From WHSW01 sp963828755 (GTDB taxonomy: Bacteria > Actinomycetota > Thermoleophilia > Solirubrobacterales > 70-9), in contig CAWHFY010000008.1 of the NCBI GenBank assembly GCA_963828755.1, positions 91,238 to 155,237 of the forward strand: DNA of 64,000 bases, read 5' to 3'. The notes under the pieces were generated by a model that saw nothing but the letters and a program-made list of their open reading frames with translations, was not told the DNA's origin and did not search any database. A program made the position numbers and the translations under genes. Numbering within the stretch: position 1 is the first letter of the stretch; every line of letters begins with the position of its first letter. Of the stretch, positions 34,700 through 41,934 are shown in pieces.

Positions 34700-34972
34700 C
34701 TAGGAGAGGCCCTCGCGGGCCTCGCGCACCAGGGTGACCGACTCCGGGAACACGACCCGGATCGCGTCTCGCACCTGCATCGCCTGCTCATCGCTGGAGC
34801 CGTGAAGCTCGAGCCGCGCGATTGCCGCCACCGTCATGTCGACGGCGAGCTTGATCGCGTTGTCGGCCCAGGCGACCTTCTGTGCGCCCTGCATCTGCTC
34901 AGCCATGTCGGAGAGCCGGGCTCGGAGCTCGTCGGGGTCACCGAAGAGGCCGAAGGGATCGCTGCCTTCCAT
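34700..34972 (-). CDS. Small cytoplasmic protein, unknown function
   Basis: 90 residues from ATG 34972 (MEGSDPFGLFGDPDELRARL). Helical, acidic, with a Met/Gln-rich first helix (LSDMAEQMQGAQKVAW) and a regular second half (QAMQVRDAIRVVFPESVTL). A -10-like TATGAT ends 6 nt before the ATG, supporting this start over an upstream in-frame one. Superficially like YbaB-type proteins in the first helix, but the family motif is missing. Confidence 0.5.
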   Translation of the reverse strand: MEGSDPFGLFGDPDELRARLSDMAEQMQGAQKVAWADNAIKLAVDMTVAAIARLELHGSSDEQAMQVRDAIRVVFPESVTLVREAREGLS

Positions 34973-34978
34973 GTCTCG

Positions 34979-34984
34979 ATCATA
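34979..34984 (-). promoter_or_regulatory. -10-like hexamer for the small gene at 34972
   Basis: TATGAT, near consensus, ends 6 nt before the ATG at 34972 on the minus strand. Confidence 0.45.
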
Positions 34985-35027
34985 GAGGGGCGGGTCCGTT
35001 TGCCCGGGCCGCCACCAGCGCGTCATC

Positions 35028-35033
35028 TACGCT
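35028..35033 (+). promoter_or_regulatory. -10-like hexamer for the SDR gene at 35041
   Basis: TACGCT ends 7 nt before the ATG at 35041, the same hexamer and spacing as at 11565. Confidence 0.4.
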
Positions 35034-35040
35034 GAGCCCC

Positions 35041-35844
35041 ATGGCACTGCCGCCCCCGTCCCCGACCTCGACCGCGCTCGTCACCGGCGCCTCCTCGGGG
35101 ATCGGCACCGAGATCGCCCGCGAGCTCGCTGCGCGCGGACACGGCGTCACCCTGGTCGCCCGGCGCGAGGCGCGTCTTCGCGAGCTGGCCGATGAGCTCA
35201 CCGCCGCCGGGGTGCGGGCCGAGGTGGTGGCCACCGCGCTCGATACCGAGGCCGGGCGCGACGCGCTCGCCGCGGCGATCGACGAGCTGGGGCTCGAGGT
35301 CGAGATCCTGGTCAACAACGCCGGCTTCGGCAACTCGGCTCCGGCCCACCGGGCCGATCGCGAGCGCCTGCTCTCGATGGTGCGGCTGAACTGCGAGGCG
35401 CTCCTCGACCTGCAGCTCCGCTACTCGCCGGCGATGGCCGAGCGGGGCCGCGGCGCGATCATCAACGTCGCCTCGACCGCCGCCTTCCAGCCGATCCCGG
35501 GCACGGCGACGTACGCGGCGACGAAGGCGTTCGTGCTCAGCCTCACCGAGGGGACCCACTCCGAGCTCGCCTCGAAGGGCGTCACGGTCACCGCGCTCTG
35601 TCCGGGGCCGGTGAAGACCGAGTTCGCCGAGGTCGCCGGCGTCGGCGGTGCCGAGGAGCAGCTCCCGGGGATCTTCTGGACCGACGTGCGCCAGGTCGCG
35701 GTCGCCGCGGTCGGCGGCGCCGAGGGCGGCAAGCGGGTTGTCGTCCCGGGCTTGATGAACCGCGCCGGGGCGCTTGGCGGACAGCACGCGCCGCGGATGC
35801 TGAGCCTGCCGCTGACCAAACGGCTTTGGAGGCAGGCGAAGTGA
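35041..35844 (+). CDS. Short-chain dehydrogenase/reductase (DltE/YdfG-like)
   Basis: NAD(P)-dependent oxidoreductase, 267 residues. Cofactor motif ALVTGASSGIGTEIA, an Arg after the second strand (VARREARL) that favours NADPH, then NNAGFG, catalytic Ser in INVASTAAF and YxxxK in YAATKAF. The end LMNRAGALGGQHAPRMLSLPLTKRLW is typical of the subgroup with a hydrophobic C-terminal helix. Substrate unknown. Its stop overlaps the GTG of the next gene. Confidence 0.88.
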   Translation: MALPPPSPTSTALVTGASSGIGTEIARELAARGHGVTLVARREARLRELADELTAAGVRAEVVATALDTEAGRDALAAAIDELGLEVEILVNNAGFGNSAPAHRADRERLLSMVRLNCEALLDLQLRYSPAMAERGRGAIINVASTAAFQPIPGTATYAATKAFVLSLTEGTHSELASKGVTVTALCPGPVKTEFAEVAGVGGAEEQLPGIFWTDVRQVAVAAVGGAEGGKRVVVPGLMNRAGALGGQHAPRMLSLPLTKRLWRQAK

Positions 35845-36320
35845 CGAGTTCGGCGCGTCGCGTCGTCGCGCTCCTCGCTCTGGTCGGGCTCGCCGCGCTC
35901 GCCGCGGGCTGCGGCGAGAAGTCCGAACCCGACCTCTCGAACGTCCCCGCGCCGCCCGAGCCGCAGGCGCCGACGCCGCCGCAGGGGCTGCCGCAGGCCG
36001 TCGTCGGACACTGGCACGGCACCCTGCACCAGAAGGGCGAGAAGGACTTCCCGATCGACGTCGCGATCGTCTCCGCAACCGATCCCGACCGCAACGTCGT
36101 CCACTACGGCGGCCAGATCGATTGCTCCGGGACCTGGAGCTACCGGGGCGCCGATGGCCGGCTCGTCCGATTTCGCGAGGTGATCGACCGCGGCGCCGGC
36201 GGTAACTGCAAGGGCAGCGGCGACGTCACCGTCCGCGCCGAGTCCGGCAAGCCGGCGCGGCTGGCCTACTCGTTCAGCGGCGGCGGAGTCAAGAGCGCCG
36301 GCGCCCTGCAGGCCGGCTGA
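35841..36320 (+). CDS. Putative lipoprotein
   Basis: 159 residues from GTG 35841 (GTGA overlap with the SDR). Signal with lipobox (RRVVALLALVGLAALAAGCGE), then a Pro-rich spacer and a small beta domain (VVGHWHGTLHQKGEKDFPI, GGQIDCSGTWSYRG, GGNCKGSGDVTV) with two cysteines that may pair. Reminiscent of small lipocalin-like secreted domains. Function unknown. Confidence 0.65.
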   Translation: MTSSARRVVALLALVGLAALAAGCGEKSEPDLSNVPAPPEPQAPTPPQGLPQAVVGHWHGTLHQKGEKDFPIDVAIVSATDPDRNVVHYGGQIDCSGTWSYRGADGRLVRFREVIDRGAGGNCKGSGDVTVRAESGKPARLAYSFSGGGVKSAGALQAG

Positions 36321-36324
36321 GCGC

Positions 36325-36963
36325 TCAGCGGCGCCGCGCCCGCGCCGCCATGACGCCGCCGCGGCGGGCGAGCGCCCCGCCCAGCTCCATCGGCGCCGAG
36401 ACCAGGAGGACCAGCGGCGCCCCGAGCACGGTGACGATCGAGTCGACGACGAAGGTCAGCGGGCTGCGGGCGTTTCGCATCCGCAGCCTCCCGGCGCGGA
36501 CCTCGCGGGCGAAGTTGGGGTGGAAGGTCAGCCCGTTGAGCATCGTCTGCCACATCCACGCCTGAGCCTGGCGGTTGAGCGGCGAACGCGGGCGCTCGAG
36601 CGCGTGGTCGTTGTGCCCCGCGAGCAGCTCGAGGCTGGCCGGGGTCAGGATCAGACGGCCGGGAAAGCGGTCGATCGCCGCCCAGCCGGCCTCGCCGATC
36701 CACGCCTGGAGGCTCGCCCGGTTGGGAATCTCGATCGTGCGAGCTCCGGCCTCTCCCGGACGGCAGACCGCCTCCCACTCGGCCGCGAGGTCGACCTCGC
36801 GGCCGCGCTCGAGCGCGACGCCGCAGTCCTCGCAGCGGTCGATCACCCGCTCGTCGGCCGGGTTGATGGTCATCCCGACGGACGCCTCGGCGCCGGCTGC
36901 CGGGAGCGCGATCCAGCCGTACAGCTGCTGCCCGCACAGCGGGCACCGACCGGCCTCGCTCAT
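36325..36963 (-). CDS. Zinc-ribbon membrane-associated protein, unknown function
   Basis: 212 residues. Two CxxC pairs at the N-terminus (RCPLCGQQL and RCEDCGVAL) form a zinc ribbon. The middle (PNRASLQAWIGEAGWAAIDRFPGRLILTPASLELL) is conserved-looking, and one membrane helix (FVVDSIVTVLGAPLVLLVSA) with a basic end (AARARRR) closes it. Methyltransferase-associated zinc-ribbon proteins of actinobacteria look similar. It is the first gene of a pair with the reductase at 36960 (ATGA overlap). Confidence 0.6.
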   Translation of the reverse strand: MSEAGRCPLCGQQLYGWIALPAAGAEASVGMTINPADERVIDRCEDCGVALERGREVDLAAEWEAVCRPGEAGARTIEIPNRASLQAWIGEAGWAAIDRFPGRLILTPASLELLAGHNDHALERPRSPLNRQAQAWMWQTMLNGLTFHPNFAREVRAGRLRMRNARSPLTFVVDSIVTVLGAPLVLLVSAPMELGGALARRGGVMAARARRR

Positions 36964-38075
36964 CCGTCCGTGAGCTCGTATCGGAGGCCGGTGTCCGCGA
37001 CCGCGGCGAGGAACTCGGCCGGGTCGAACGCCTGCGACGGCGCCAGCGCGCCGACCCGGTCGTATCCGGGGGCGGCGAGCCGCAGCGCGCCCTCGACCGT
37101 GGTCACCGCGGTCAACCCGTAGACGTCGGAGCCCTCGATCACTCCCTTGCGCATGCGCCCCCCGGCGCGCGCCTCACAGGCGATCGCGAAGCGGGCGCGG
37201 CGGCGGTCCTCGACGCTCGGGCCCTCGGGCAGTCGCGCGACGGCGCGCTCGATCGGGCCGCGGGCGCGGGTCCGCAGCAGGCGCTGCAGGACCGGCATCG
37301 TCAGCGGCACCAGCGGTGCGAGCCGCGGATGCCCGGCGGACGTCGCCGCGGTCAGCGCGGTGCGCACGTTGCGGGTCTCGACGTGGCGGGGGACGGTGAT
37401 GTGCTCGCCGGCCGGATACCGGGTCATCCGCTGGACGCCGATCTCGCCCCCGAAGTCGTAGTCGGGGCGCCGCACCCGCTGTGAGGCCTCGGCGAGCGCG
37501 CCGTCGCGCCATTCGACATCGCCGCCGCTGACCTGTCCGACGGCCGAGGCGGCGGTGCCGCGCGAGGGCCCGAAGGAGCGCACCGCGTAGCCGAGGTAGA
37601 CGTCGTCGAGCGGTCCCATCCCGGCGCCGGTCAGCGCCGCGATCATGTCGCCGGGGAGGTAGTCGAAGCCCATCGCGGTGACCAGGGGGATCCCGGCCCG
37701 CTCCGCGGCCGGACCGTGGACCTCGAACACCCGCCGCATGAACGGCTGCTCGCCGGTCGTGTCGATGTAACCGGTCGAGCTTTCGATCGCGGATCGGACC
37801 ACGGGCTCGCCGTGGAGGACGAACGGCCCAGCGCAGGAGATCATCGCGGCGCACGGCTCGAGCGCCTCGCGCAGCGCCGCCGGGTCGTCGAGCGCCGCGA
37901 CCGCGGTCGTCGCACCGCCGAGCTCGGCGGCCAGGCGGTCGAGCTTCTCCGGGTTGCGGCCGGCGATCACGAAATCGGCGCCGCGTCGGGCGAGCTCGGC
38001 CGCGACCAGGCGCCCCGTATATCCGGTCGCGCCGTAGACGGCGACCGGCCCGGTCTGCTGCGGAGGCGATGGCAT
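36960..38075 (-). CDS. Saccharopine dehydrogenase-like / trans-acting enoyl reductase family protein
   Basis: 371 residues from ATG 38075. A Rossmann motif near the start (VAVYGATGYTGRLVAAELARRG) is followed by the family pattern FVIAGRNPEKLDRL, CAGPFVLHGEPVV, GYIDTTGEQPFMRRV and GFDYLPGDM. Relatives reduce enoyl groups in polyketide lipids in mycobacteria, but most are uncharacterised. The stop region overlaps the zinc-ribbon protein start on the same strand, in the order reductase gene downstream. Confidence 0.78.
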   Translation of the reverse strand: MPSPPQQTGPVAVYGATGYTGRLVAAELARRGADFVIAGRNPEKLDRLAAELGGATTAVAALDDPAALREALEPCAAMISCAGPFVLHGEPVVRSAIESSTGYIDTTGEQPFMRRVFEVHGPAAERAGIPLVTAMGFDYLPGDMIAALTGAGMGPLDDVYLGYAVRSFGPSRGTAASAVGQVSGGDVEWRDGALAEASQRVRRPDYDFGGEIGVQRMTRYPAGEHITVPRHVETRNVRTALTAATSAGHPRLAPLVPLTMPVLQRLLRTRARGPIERAVARLPEGPSVEDRRRARFAIACEARAGGRMRKGVIEGSDVYGLTAVTTVEGALRLAAPGYDRVGALAPSQAFDPAEFLAAVADTGLRYELTDG

Positions 38076-38100
38076 GGACGCCGGATCGTATTGGCCCGGA

Positions 38101-38106
38101 TATCGT
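38101..38106 (+). promoter_or_regulatory. -10-like hexamer for the CBS gene
   Basis: TATCGT ends 6 nt before the ATG at 38113. Confidence 0.35.
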
Positions 38107-38112
38107 TGACCA

Positions 38113-38560
38113 ATGCAGCTGCGCGAGATCATGACCGCCGGGGTGGTCACGGCCGGCCCGGAGGCCGACGTGATCGGCGTCGCCCAGCTGATGCGCGATC
38201 GCGTCGGTCGGCTCGGTCGTGATCTGCGACCACGATGGGGATCCGGCCGCGATGGTCACCGACCGCGACCTGACCGTGCGCGCGCTCGCCGATGAGCGCT
38301 CGCCGAGCGAGCCGGTGATCGAGCACTGTTCGAGGCCGCTGATCGTCGGCGAGCCGGGAATGGAGCTGGAGGAGGCCGCCGCGCTGATGGTCCAGCACCG
38401 CATCCGCCGGCTGCCCGTGATCGAGTCGGGCGATTTGGTCGGGATCGTCACCCTCGACGACATCGCCGTGCGCACGGGCGACCTCGAGGTCGCCCAGCGG
38501 ATGACCCAGGAAGTGATCGAGGGCGCGCTGCCCGGCTTCTTCTTCCACGAGCGCGGCTGA
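38113..38560 (+). CDS. Tandem CBS-domain protein (frame-disrupted)
   Basis: Stand-alone regulatory module that binds adenine nucleotides. The first CBS motif is MTAGVVTAGPEADVI...VVICDHDGDPAAMVTDRDL and the second RPLIVGEPGMELEEAA...RRLPVIESGDLVGIVTLDDI. One extra base near 38207 splits the first motif; repaired length is 148 residues. The partner is unknown. Confidence 0.82.
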
Positions 38561-38571
38561 GTGCAAAACCG

Positions 38572-38784
38572 ATGAGCCCCGCCACCCCAGACCAGCTGCG
38601 CACCCGCGCCCGCGTCGAATCGCTGATCGGCCTCGCCGCGCCGGCGCTCGACCTGCTCCTGGCCGCCGGCGAGCGGGTCTCGAGGGTGGTCGGTCGCGAC
38701 GACGACTACATCCCGATCCGGCCCGCCTCGGACCGCCTCGAGCTCGGCCGAGGCGAGCGGATCTCCGGCCCGGAGAGCGACTGA
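38572..38784 (+). CDS. Small hypothetical protein
   Basis: 70 residues, ATG 38572, 11 bp after the CBS gene. One amphipathic/hydrophobic helix (VESLIGLAAPALDLLLAAGE) then a charged, extended end (GRDDDYIPIRPASDRLELG). It lies between co-directional genes with 4 bp to the next, which supports translation. No family recognised. Confidence 0.5.
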   Translation: MSPATPDQLRTRARVESLIGLAAPALDLLLAAGERVSRVVGRDDDYIPIRPASDRLELGRGERISGPESD

Positions 38785-38788
38785 GCCG

Positions 38789-39652
38789 ATGAACCGCGAC
38801 CAGATCCTCGAGCGCGAGCGCGCCGGCCGCAACCTCGCCGGTTGGACCGCGGTCGCCGCGGCGCCGCTGTTCATCGTCGCCACCTTCCTGACTCAGAACA
38901 TCTCGGTCCCCTTCGGCGGGCTCGAGACCGAGCGGCTGCGGGCGATCGACGATGCGGCGGGCGGCCTGCTGGCCTCCGCGCTGCTGCAGGCGCTCGCGGT
39001 CGTGGCGGCGATCCCCATCCTGCTCTACCTGTTCCGGGCCGCGCAAGCTCGCAGCGAGCGGGTCCGGCCGGCGATGATCGGGTTCCTGTTCATCGGGCCG
39101 ATCCTGCTGGCGATCTTCTTCGTCGCGTTCTCGATCGCCCAAAGCAACCTCGCTTCCGACTTCGTCTCCAAGGCGGTCGCCGGCGGCGACATCTACACCC
39201 TGCTCGATGATCTGCGAGACGACAGCACGCTGTACCAGTTCGCCGCCAGCCTCTACCTGCCGGCGACGATCGGGTTCGTGGTCGGGGTCTTCTACGTCGC
39301 GCTGCAGGCGATGCGCGTCGGCCTGCTGACCCGGATGAGCGCGACGCTGGGGATGGCCCTGGCCGTCGCGACGATCGTGATCGCCGGGCCGGCGATGATC
39401 GGGCTGATGATCTGGTTCGGCTGGGTCGGCTTCACGATCCTCGGCAAGACCCCGCGTGGGGCGCCGCCGGCCTGGGCCACGGGCGAGGCGATGCCATGGC
39501 TGAAGGCCGGCGAGCAACCGTCCAAGCCCGCCGCCGCCGCGGAGGCCCCGGTCGAGGGCGACGCGACCGAGGTCTTCGCCGAGGCCGAGCCGCAGGACCA
39601 TTCGGCGCGCCGCGAGCGCGCCCGCAAGAAGAAGCGCAAGCGCCGCGGGTGA
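38789..39652 (+). CDS. Multi-pass membrane protein, unknown function
   Basis: 287 residues, ATG 38789. Six or so membrane helices (LAGWTAVAAAPLFIVATFL, LLASALLQALAVVAAIPILL, PAMIGFLFIGPILLAIFFVAF, LYLPATIGFVVGVFYVALQ, LGMALAVATIVIAGPAMIGL) and a cytoplasmic tail of about 60 residues rich in Ala/Glu that ends in a strongly basic cluster (KKKRKRRG). No known transport motif. Confidence 0.65.
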   Translation: MNRDQILERERAGRNLAGWTAVAAAPLFIVATFLTQNISVPFGGLETERLRAIDDAAGGLLASALLQALAVVAAIPILLYLFRAAQARSERVRPAMIGFLFIGPILLAIFFVAFSIAQSNLASDFVSKAVAGGDIYTLLDDLRDDSTLYQFAASLYLPATIGFVVGVFYVALQAMRVGLLTRMSATLGMALAVATIVIAGPAMIGLMIWFGWVGFTILGKTPRGAPPAWATGEAMPWLKAGEQPSKPAAAAEAPVEGDATEVFAEAEPQDHSARRERARKKKRKRRG

Positions 39653-39721
39653 GCGACGCGGTCCCACCGCGGGCGGCTTCGGTTCGGCGGCCGGCGGTCG
39701 GTCCCTGGCGACGCTGAAGCG

Positions 39722-39727
39722 TAGGTT
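39722..39727 (+). promoter_or_regulatory. -10-like hexamer for the gene at 39737
   Basis: TAGGTT ends 9 nt before the TTG at 39737. Confidence 0.3.
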
Positions 39728-39736
39728 CAAGACCTG

Positions 39737-40171
39737 TTGACGCAGGCGTACGCGACTCCCACCCGCCACCGGACCGCGATCCGCGTCGCGCTCGGCGTGG
39801 TCGCTGCGATCCAGCTGTTCGACGGCGTCTACGCGCTCTTGGCGCCGGTGTCCTTCTACGAGGACTTCCCGCTCGGCCGTGGCTGGGTCGAGGCGTTGCC
39901 GGGCTACAACGAGCACCTGGTCCGCGACGTCGGCGGCCTCTTTCTGGCGACCGGTGCCTTCTTGCTCGCCGCGGCGTGGACGCTCGAGCGGCGCCTCGTC
40001 GCGGTCGCCGCCGGCTCGTTCCTGCTGTTCAGCGTCCCGCATACGATCTTCCACCTCCTCAACCTCGGCCCGTACGACACCGCCGACGTGATCGGCAACG
40101 TCGTCGGCCTGTTGGCCACCGTCGTCCTGCCGCTCTGGGTGTTGGTCGAGCTTTACCGCCAGCGCGGGTGA
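39737..40171 (+). CDS. Four-helix membrane protein, unknown function
   Basis: 144 residues from TTG 39737. Four predicted helices: AIRVALGVVAAIQLFDGVYALL, LFLATGAFLLAAAWTL, VAAGSFLLFSVPHTIFHLL and VVGLLATVVLPLWVLVEL. A conserved-looking outer loop YEDFPLGRGWVEALPGYNEHLVRDVG is seen in short actinobacterial membrane proteins of unknown role. Stop overlaps the GTG of the DCC gene, so the two are one unit. Confidence 0.65.
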   Translation: MTQAYATPTRHRTAIRVALGVVAAIQLFDGVYALLAPVSFYEDFPLGRGWVEALPGYNEHLVRDVGGLFLATGAFLLAAAWTLERRLVAVAAGSFLLFSVPHTIFHLLNLGPYDTADVIGNVVGLLATVVLPLWVLVELYRQRG

Positions 40172-40593
40172 GCGCCCCGGCGCACCTGCTCTACGACGCC
40201 GATTGCGGCTTCTGTCGCTGGTCGCTCGGCTGGGTCTTGCGCTGGGACCGCGGGCGGCGGCTCGTCCCCGTCGCCCTCCAGGATCCGCGCGCCGACCAGC
40301 TGCTCGCGTCGGTTCCGGCCGCCGAGCGGATGCGCTCGTGGCACCTCGTCGGCGCCGACGGCACCGTCGAGTCGGCCGGCGCCGCCGCCGCGCCGCTGCT
40401 CCGGATGCTGCCCGCGGGCGCGCCGCTCGCCCGATTGTTCGAGCTGGCGCCGGGCACGGTGGCGGCCGCCTACCGGCGCGTCTCCGGTGCGCGTGGACGG
40501 CTCGGGCCGCGGATCCCCCGAGGCTCGGTGGCGCGCGCCGACCGCCTGATCGCCGAGCGCCAGGCGGCGCGGGCGGGCAGCGGGCTGGCCTAG
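40168..40593 (+). CDS. DCC-family thiol-disulfide oxidoreductase-like protein (DUF393)
   Basis: 141 residues from GTG 40168 (GTGA overlap). The family signature YDADCGFCRWSLGWVLRWD holds D-x-D-C and C-x-x-C; then the conserved W...L...DG region (SWHLVGADGTVESAG). Members are predicted thioredoxin-like enzymes, without a known substrate. Translational coupling with the small membrane protein suggests that they work together. Confidence 0.85.
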   Translation: MSAPAHLLYDADCGFCRWSLGWVLRWDRGRRLVPVALQDPRADQLLASVPAAERMRSWHLVGADGTVESAGAAAAPLLRMLPAGAPLARLFELAPGTVAAAYRRVSGARGRLGPRIPRGSVARADRLIAERQAARAGSGLA

Positions 40594-40596
40594 AGT
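40591..40596 (+). promoter_or_regulatory. -10-like hexamer for the secreted protease gene
   Basis: TAGAGT ends 7 nt before the ATG at 40604; its TAG also forms the DCC-gene stop. Confidence 0.4.
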
Positions 40597-40603
40597 CAGG
40601 CCC

Positions 40604-41855
40604 ATGAACGGGCGCCGGGCAGCAGGGACCCCAGCGCGCTGGGCGTGGAGCGCGCTGATCGCTGGCGCGATCGTCGCCGGGGCGCCGAGCGCACCCGCGG
40701 CCGGCGACGTCGCTGTGGCCGAGCGGGCGAGCGGGCGGCCGGCGGCGGTGCGCGAGTACTGGACCGAGCGGCGAATGCGCCGCGCCGAGCCGGCCGTCAT
40801 CTCGCTGGGCAGCGGCAAGCGCGCGCAAAGCTCGGCGCGCGCGTCCGACGTCAGCGCCGCCAGCGCCGGGTTTCCCGAGCGCGTCCACGGCAAGGTCTTC
40901 TTCACCGTCAACGGCGGCTCGCAGCCCGGCGACTACGTCTGCTCGGGGACCGTGGTCCACTCGAACTCGCACACCGCGGTGCTCACGGCCGGCCACTGCG
41001 TCGACGACCCCGAGTTCGGCGGCGACTTCGCGGTCAACTGGATCTTCGTCCCCGGGTATCGATCCGGCTCGCAGCCCTACGGGGAGTGGCCCGCGGCGCA
41101 GCTTCTGACCACCGGTCCCTGGCAGAGCGGCGCCGACGTGCGCCAGGACCTCGGGATCGCACTGGTCGCCCGCGACGCCGAGGGCCGGGGAATCGAGGAC
41201 GCCGTCGGCGCACGCCCGATCGAGTTCGGCCTCGCCCGCCAACAGGCGTTCGCGGCGTTCGGATATCCGGCGCTGCCGACCCTGTTCGAGCCGACCTTCG
41301 ACGGCCAGCGCCTGTACCGGTGCGACTCGGGGGTCACCGGCTCCGACAGCCCGCCGGGCGCCGGCCCGGATCCGCTCGAGATCGAGTGCGACATGAGCGG
41401 CGGCGCCAGCGGCGGTGGCTGGGTGAACGCCGAGGGGGCGCTCAACGGGCTCACGTCGTACGGCTACGCCGGTGACTTCAGCCATCTTTACGGGCCGTAC
41501 TTCGGCTCGGAGGCGAGCGACGTTCTACGAGCGGGCGTCAGGGCCCGCGCTGCTCTGTCACGGGCGCGAGGTGACCAACCTCGGCGGCGCCGGGGTCGAC
41601 GACTTCACTGGTACCGAGGGCGCCGACGCCTTCCGCCTCGGCGGCGCGGACGACGTCGCCACAGGCAGCGGCGGCGACGATCGCGCGTGCGGCGGTCGAG
41701 GGTCGGACCGTCTGCGCGGCGACGACGGCGCCGACCGGCTGCTCGGCGGCTCCGGCGGCGATCTGCTCGTCGGCGGACCGGGCGAGGACACCTGCATCGG
41801 CGGCCCCGGGCGCGATCGCGCGCGCGGCTGCGAGCGCCGCCGCCGGATCCCCTAG
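40604..41855 (+). CDS. Secreted trypsin-like serine protease with RTX-type calcium-binding repeats, frame-disrupted
   Basis: Signal peptide (AWSALIAGAIVAGAPSAPAAG), a pro-region, then an S1-type protease: His in LTAGHCVDD, Asp in VRQDLGIALV, Ser in IECDMSGGASGGGW. After one extra base near 41527 the reading continues into a C-terminal region with RTX-like nonapeptides (GSDRLRGDDGADRLLGGSGG) that bind calcium in secreted proteins. Repaired length is about 416 residues. RTX repeats in a Gram-positive-type cell are uncommon but do occur in this class. Ends at hairpin repeat A copy 2. Confidence 0.8.
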
Positions 41856-41872
41856 CCGACCAAACCCCGGTC

Positions 41873-41915
41873 GACTTTCATCTCAACCACCTCATGGGTG
41901 GTCAGGATGAATCTC
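41873..41915. terminator. Hairpin repeat A, copy 2 (bidirectional terminator candidate)
   Basis: TTCATC (41877-41882) pairs with GATGAA (41906-41911), and ACCACC (41886-41891) with GGTGGT (41897-41902) around a TCATG loop. Between the convergent protease and ThyX genes. Same GACTTTCATCT start and GATGAA-ctcgcGGCG-type end as copy 1 at 2262. Confidence 0.55.
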
Positions 41916-41934
41916 GGCGTGTCGCGGCGGGGGC

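Noticed and set aside
38147..41485. A minus-strand open frame of over 1,100 codons opposite the CBS, membrane-protein, DCC and protease genes
   Set aside because: Composition is Arg/Ala/Gly/Pro-rich without domain motifs, and the plus strand holds recognisable proteins with promoters; long antisense frames are expected at this GC content.
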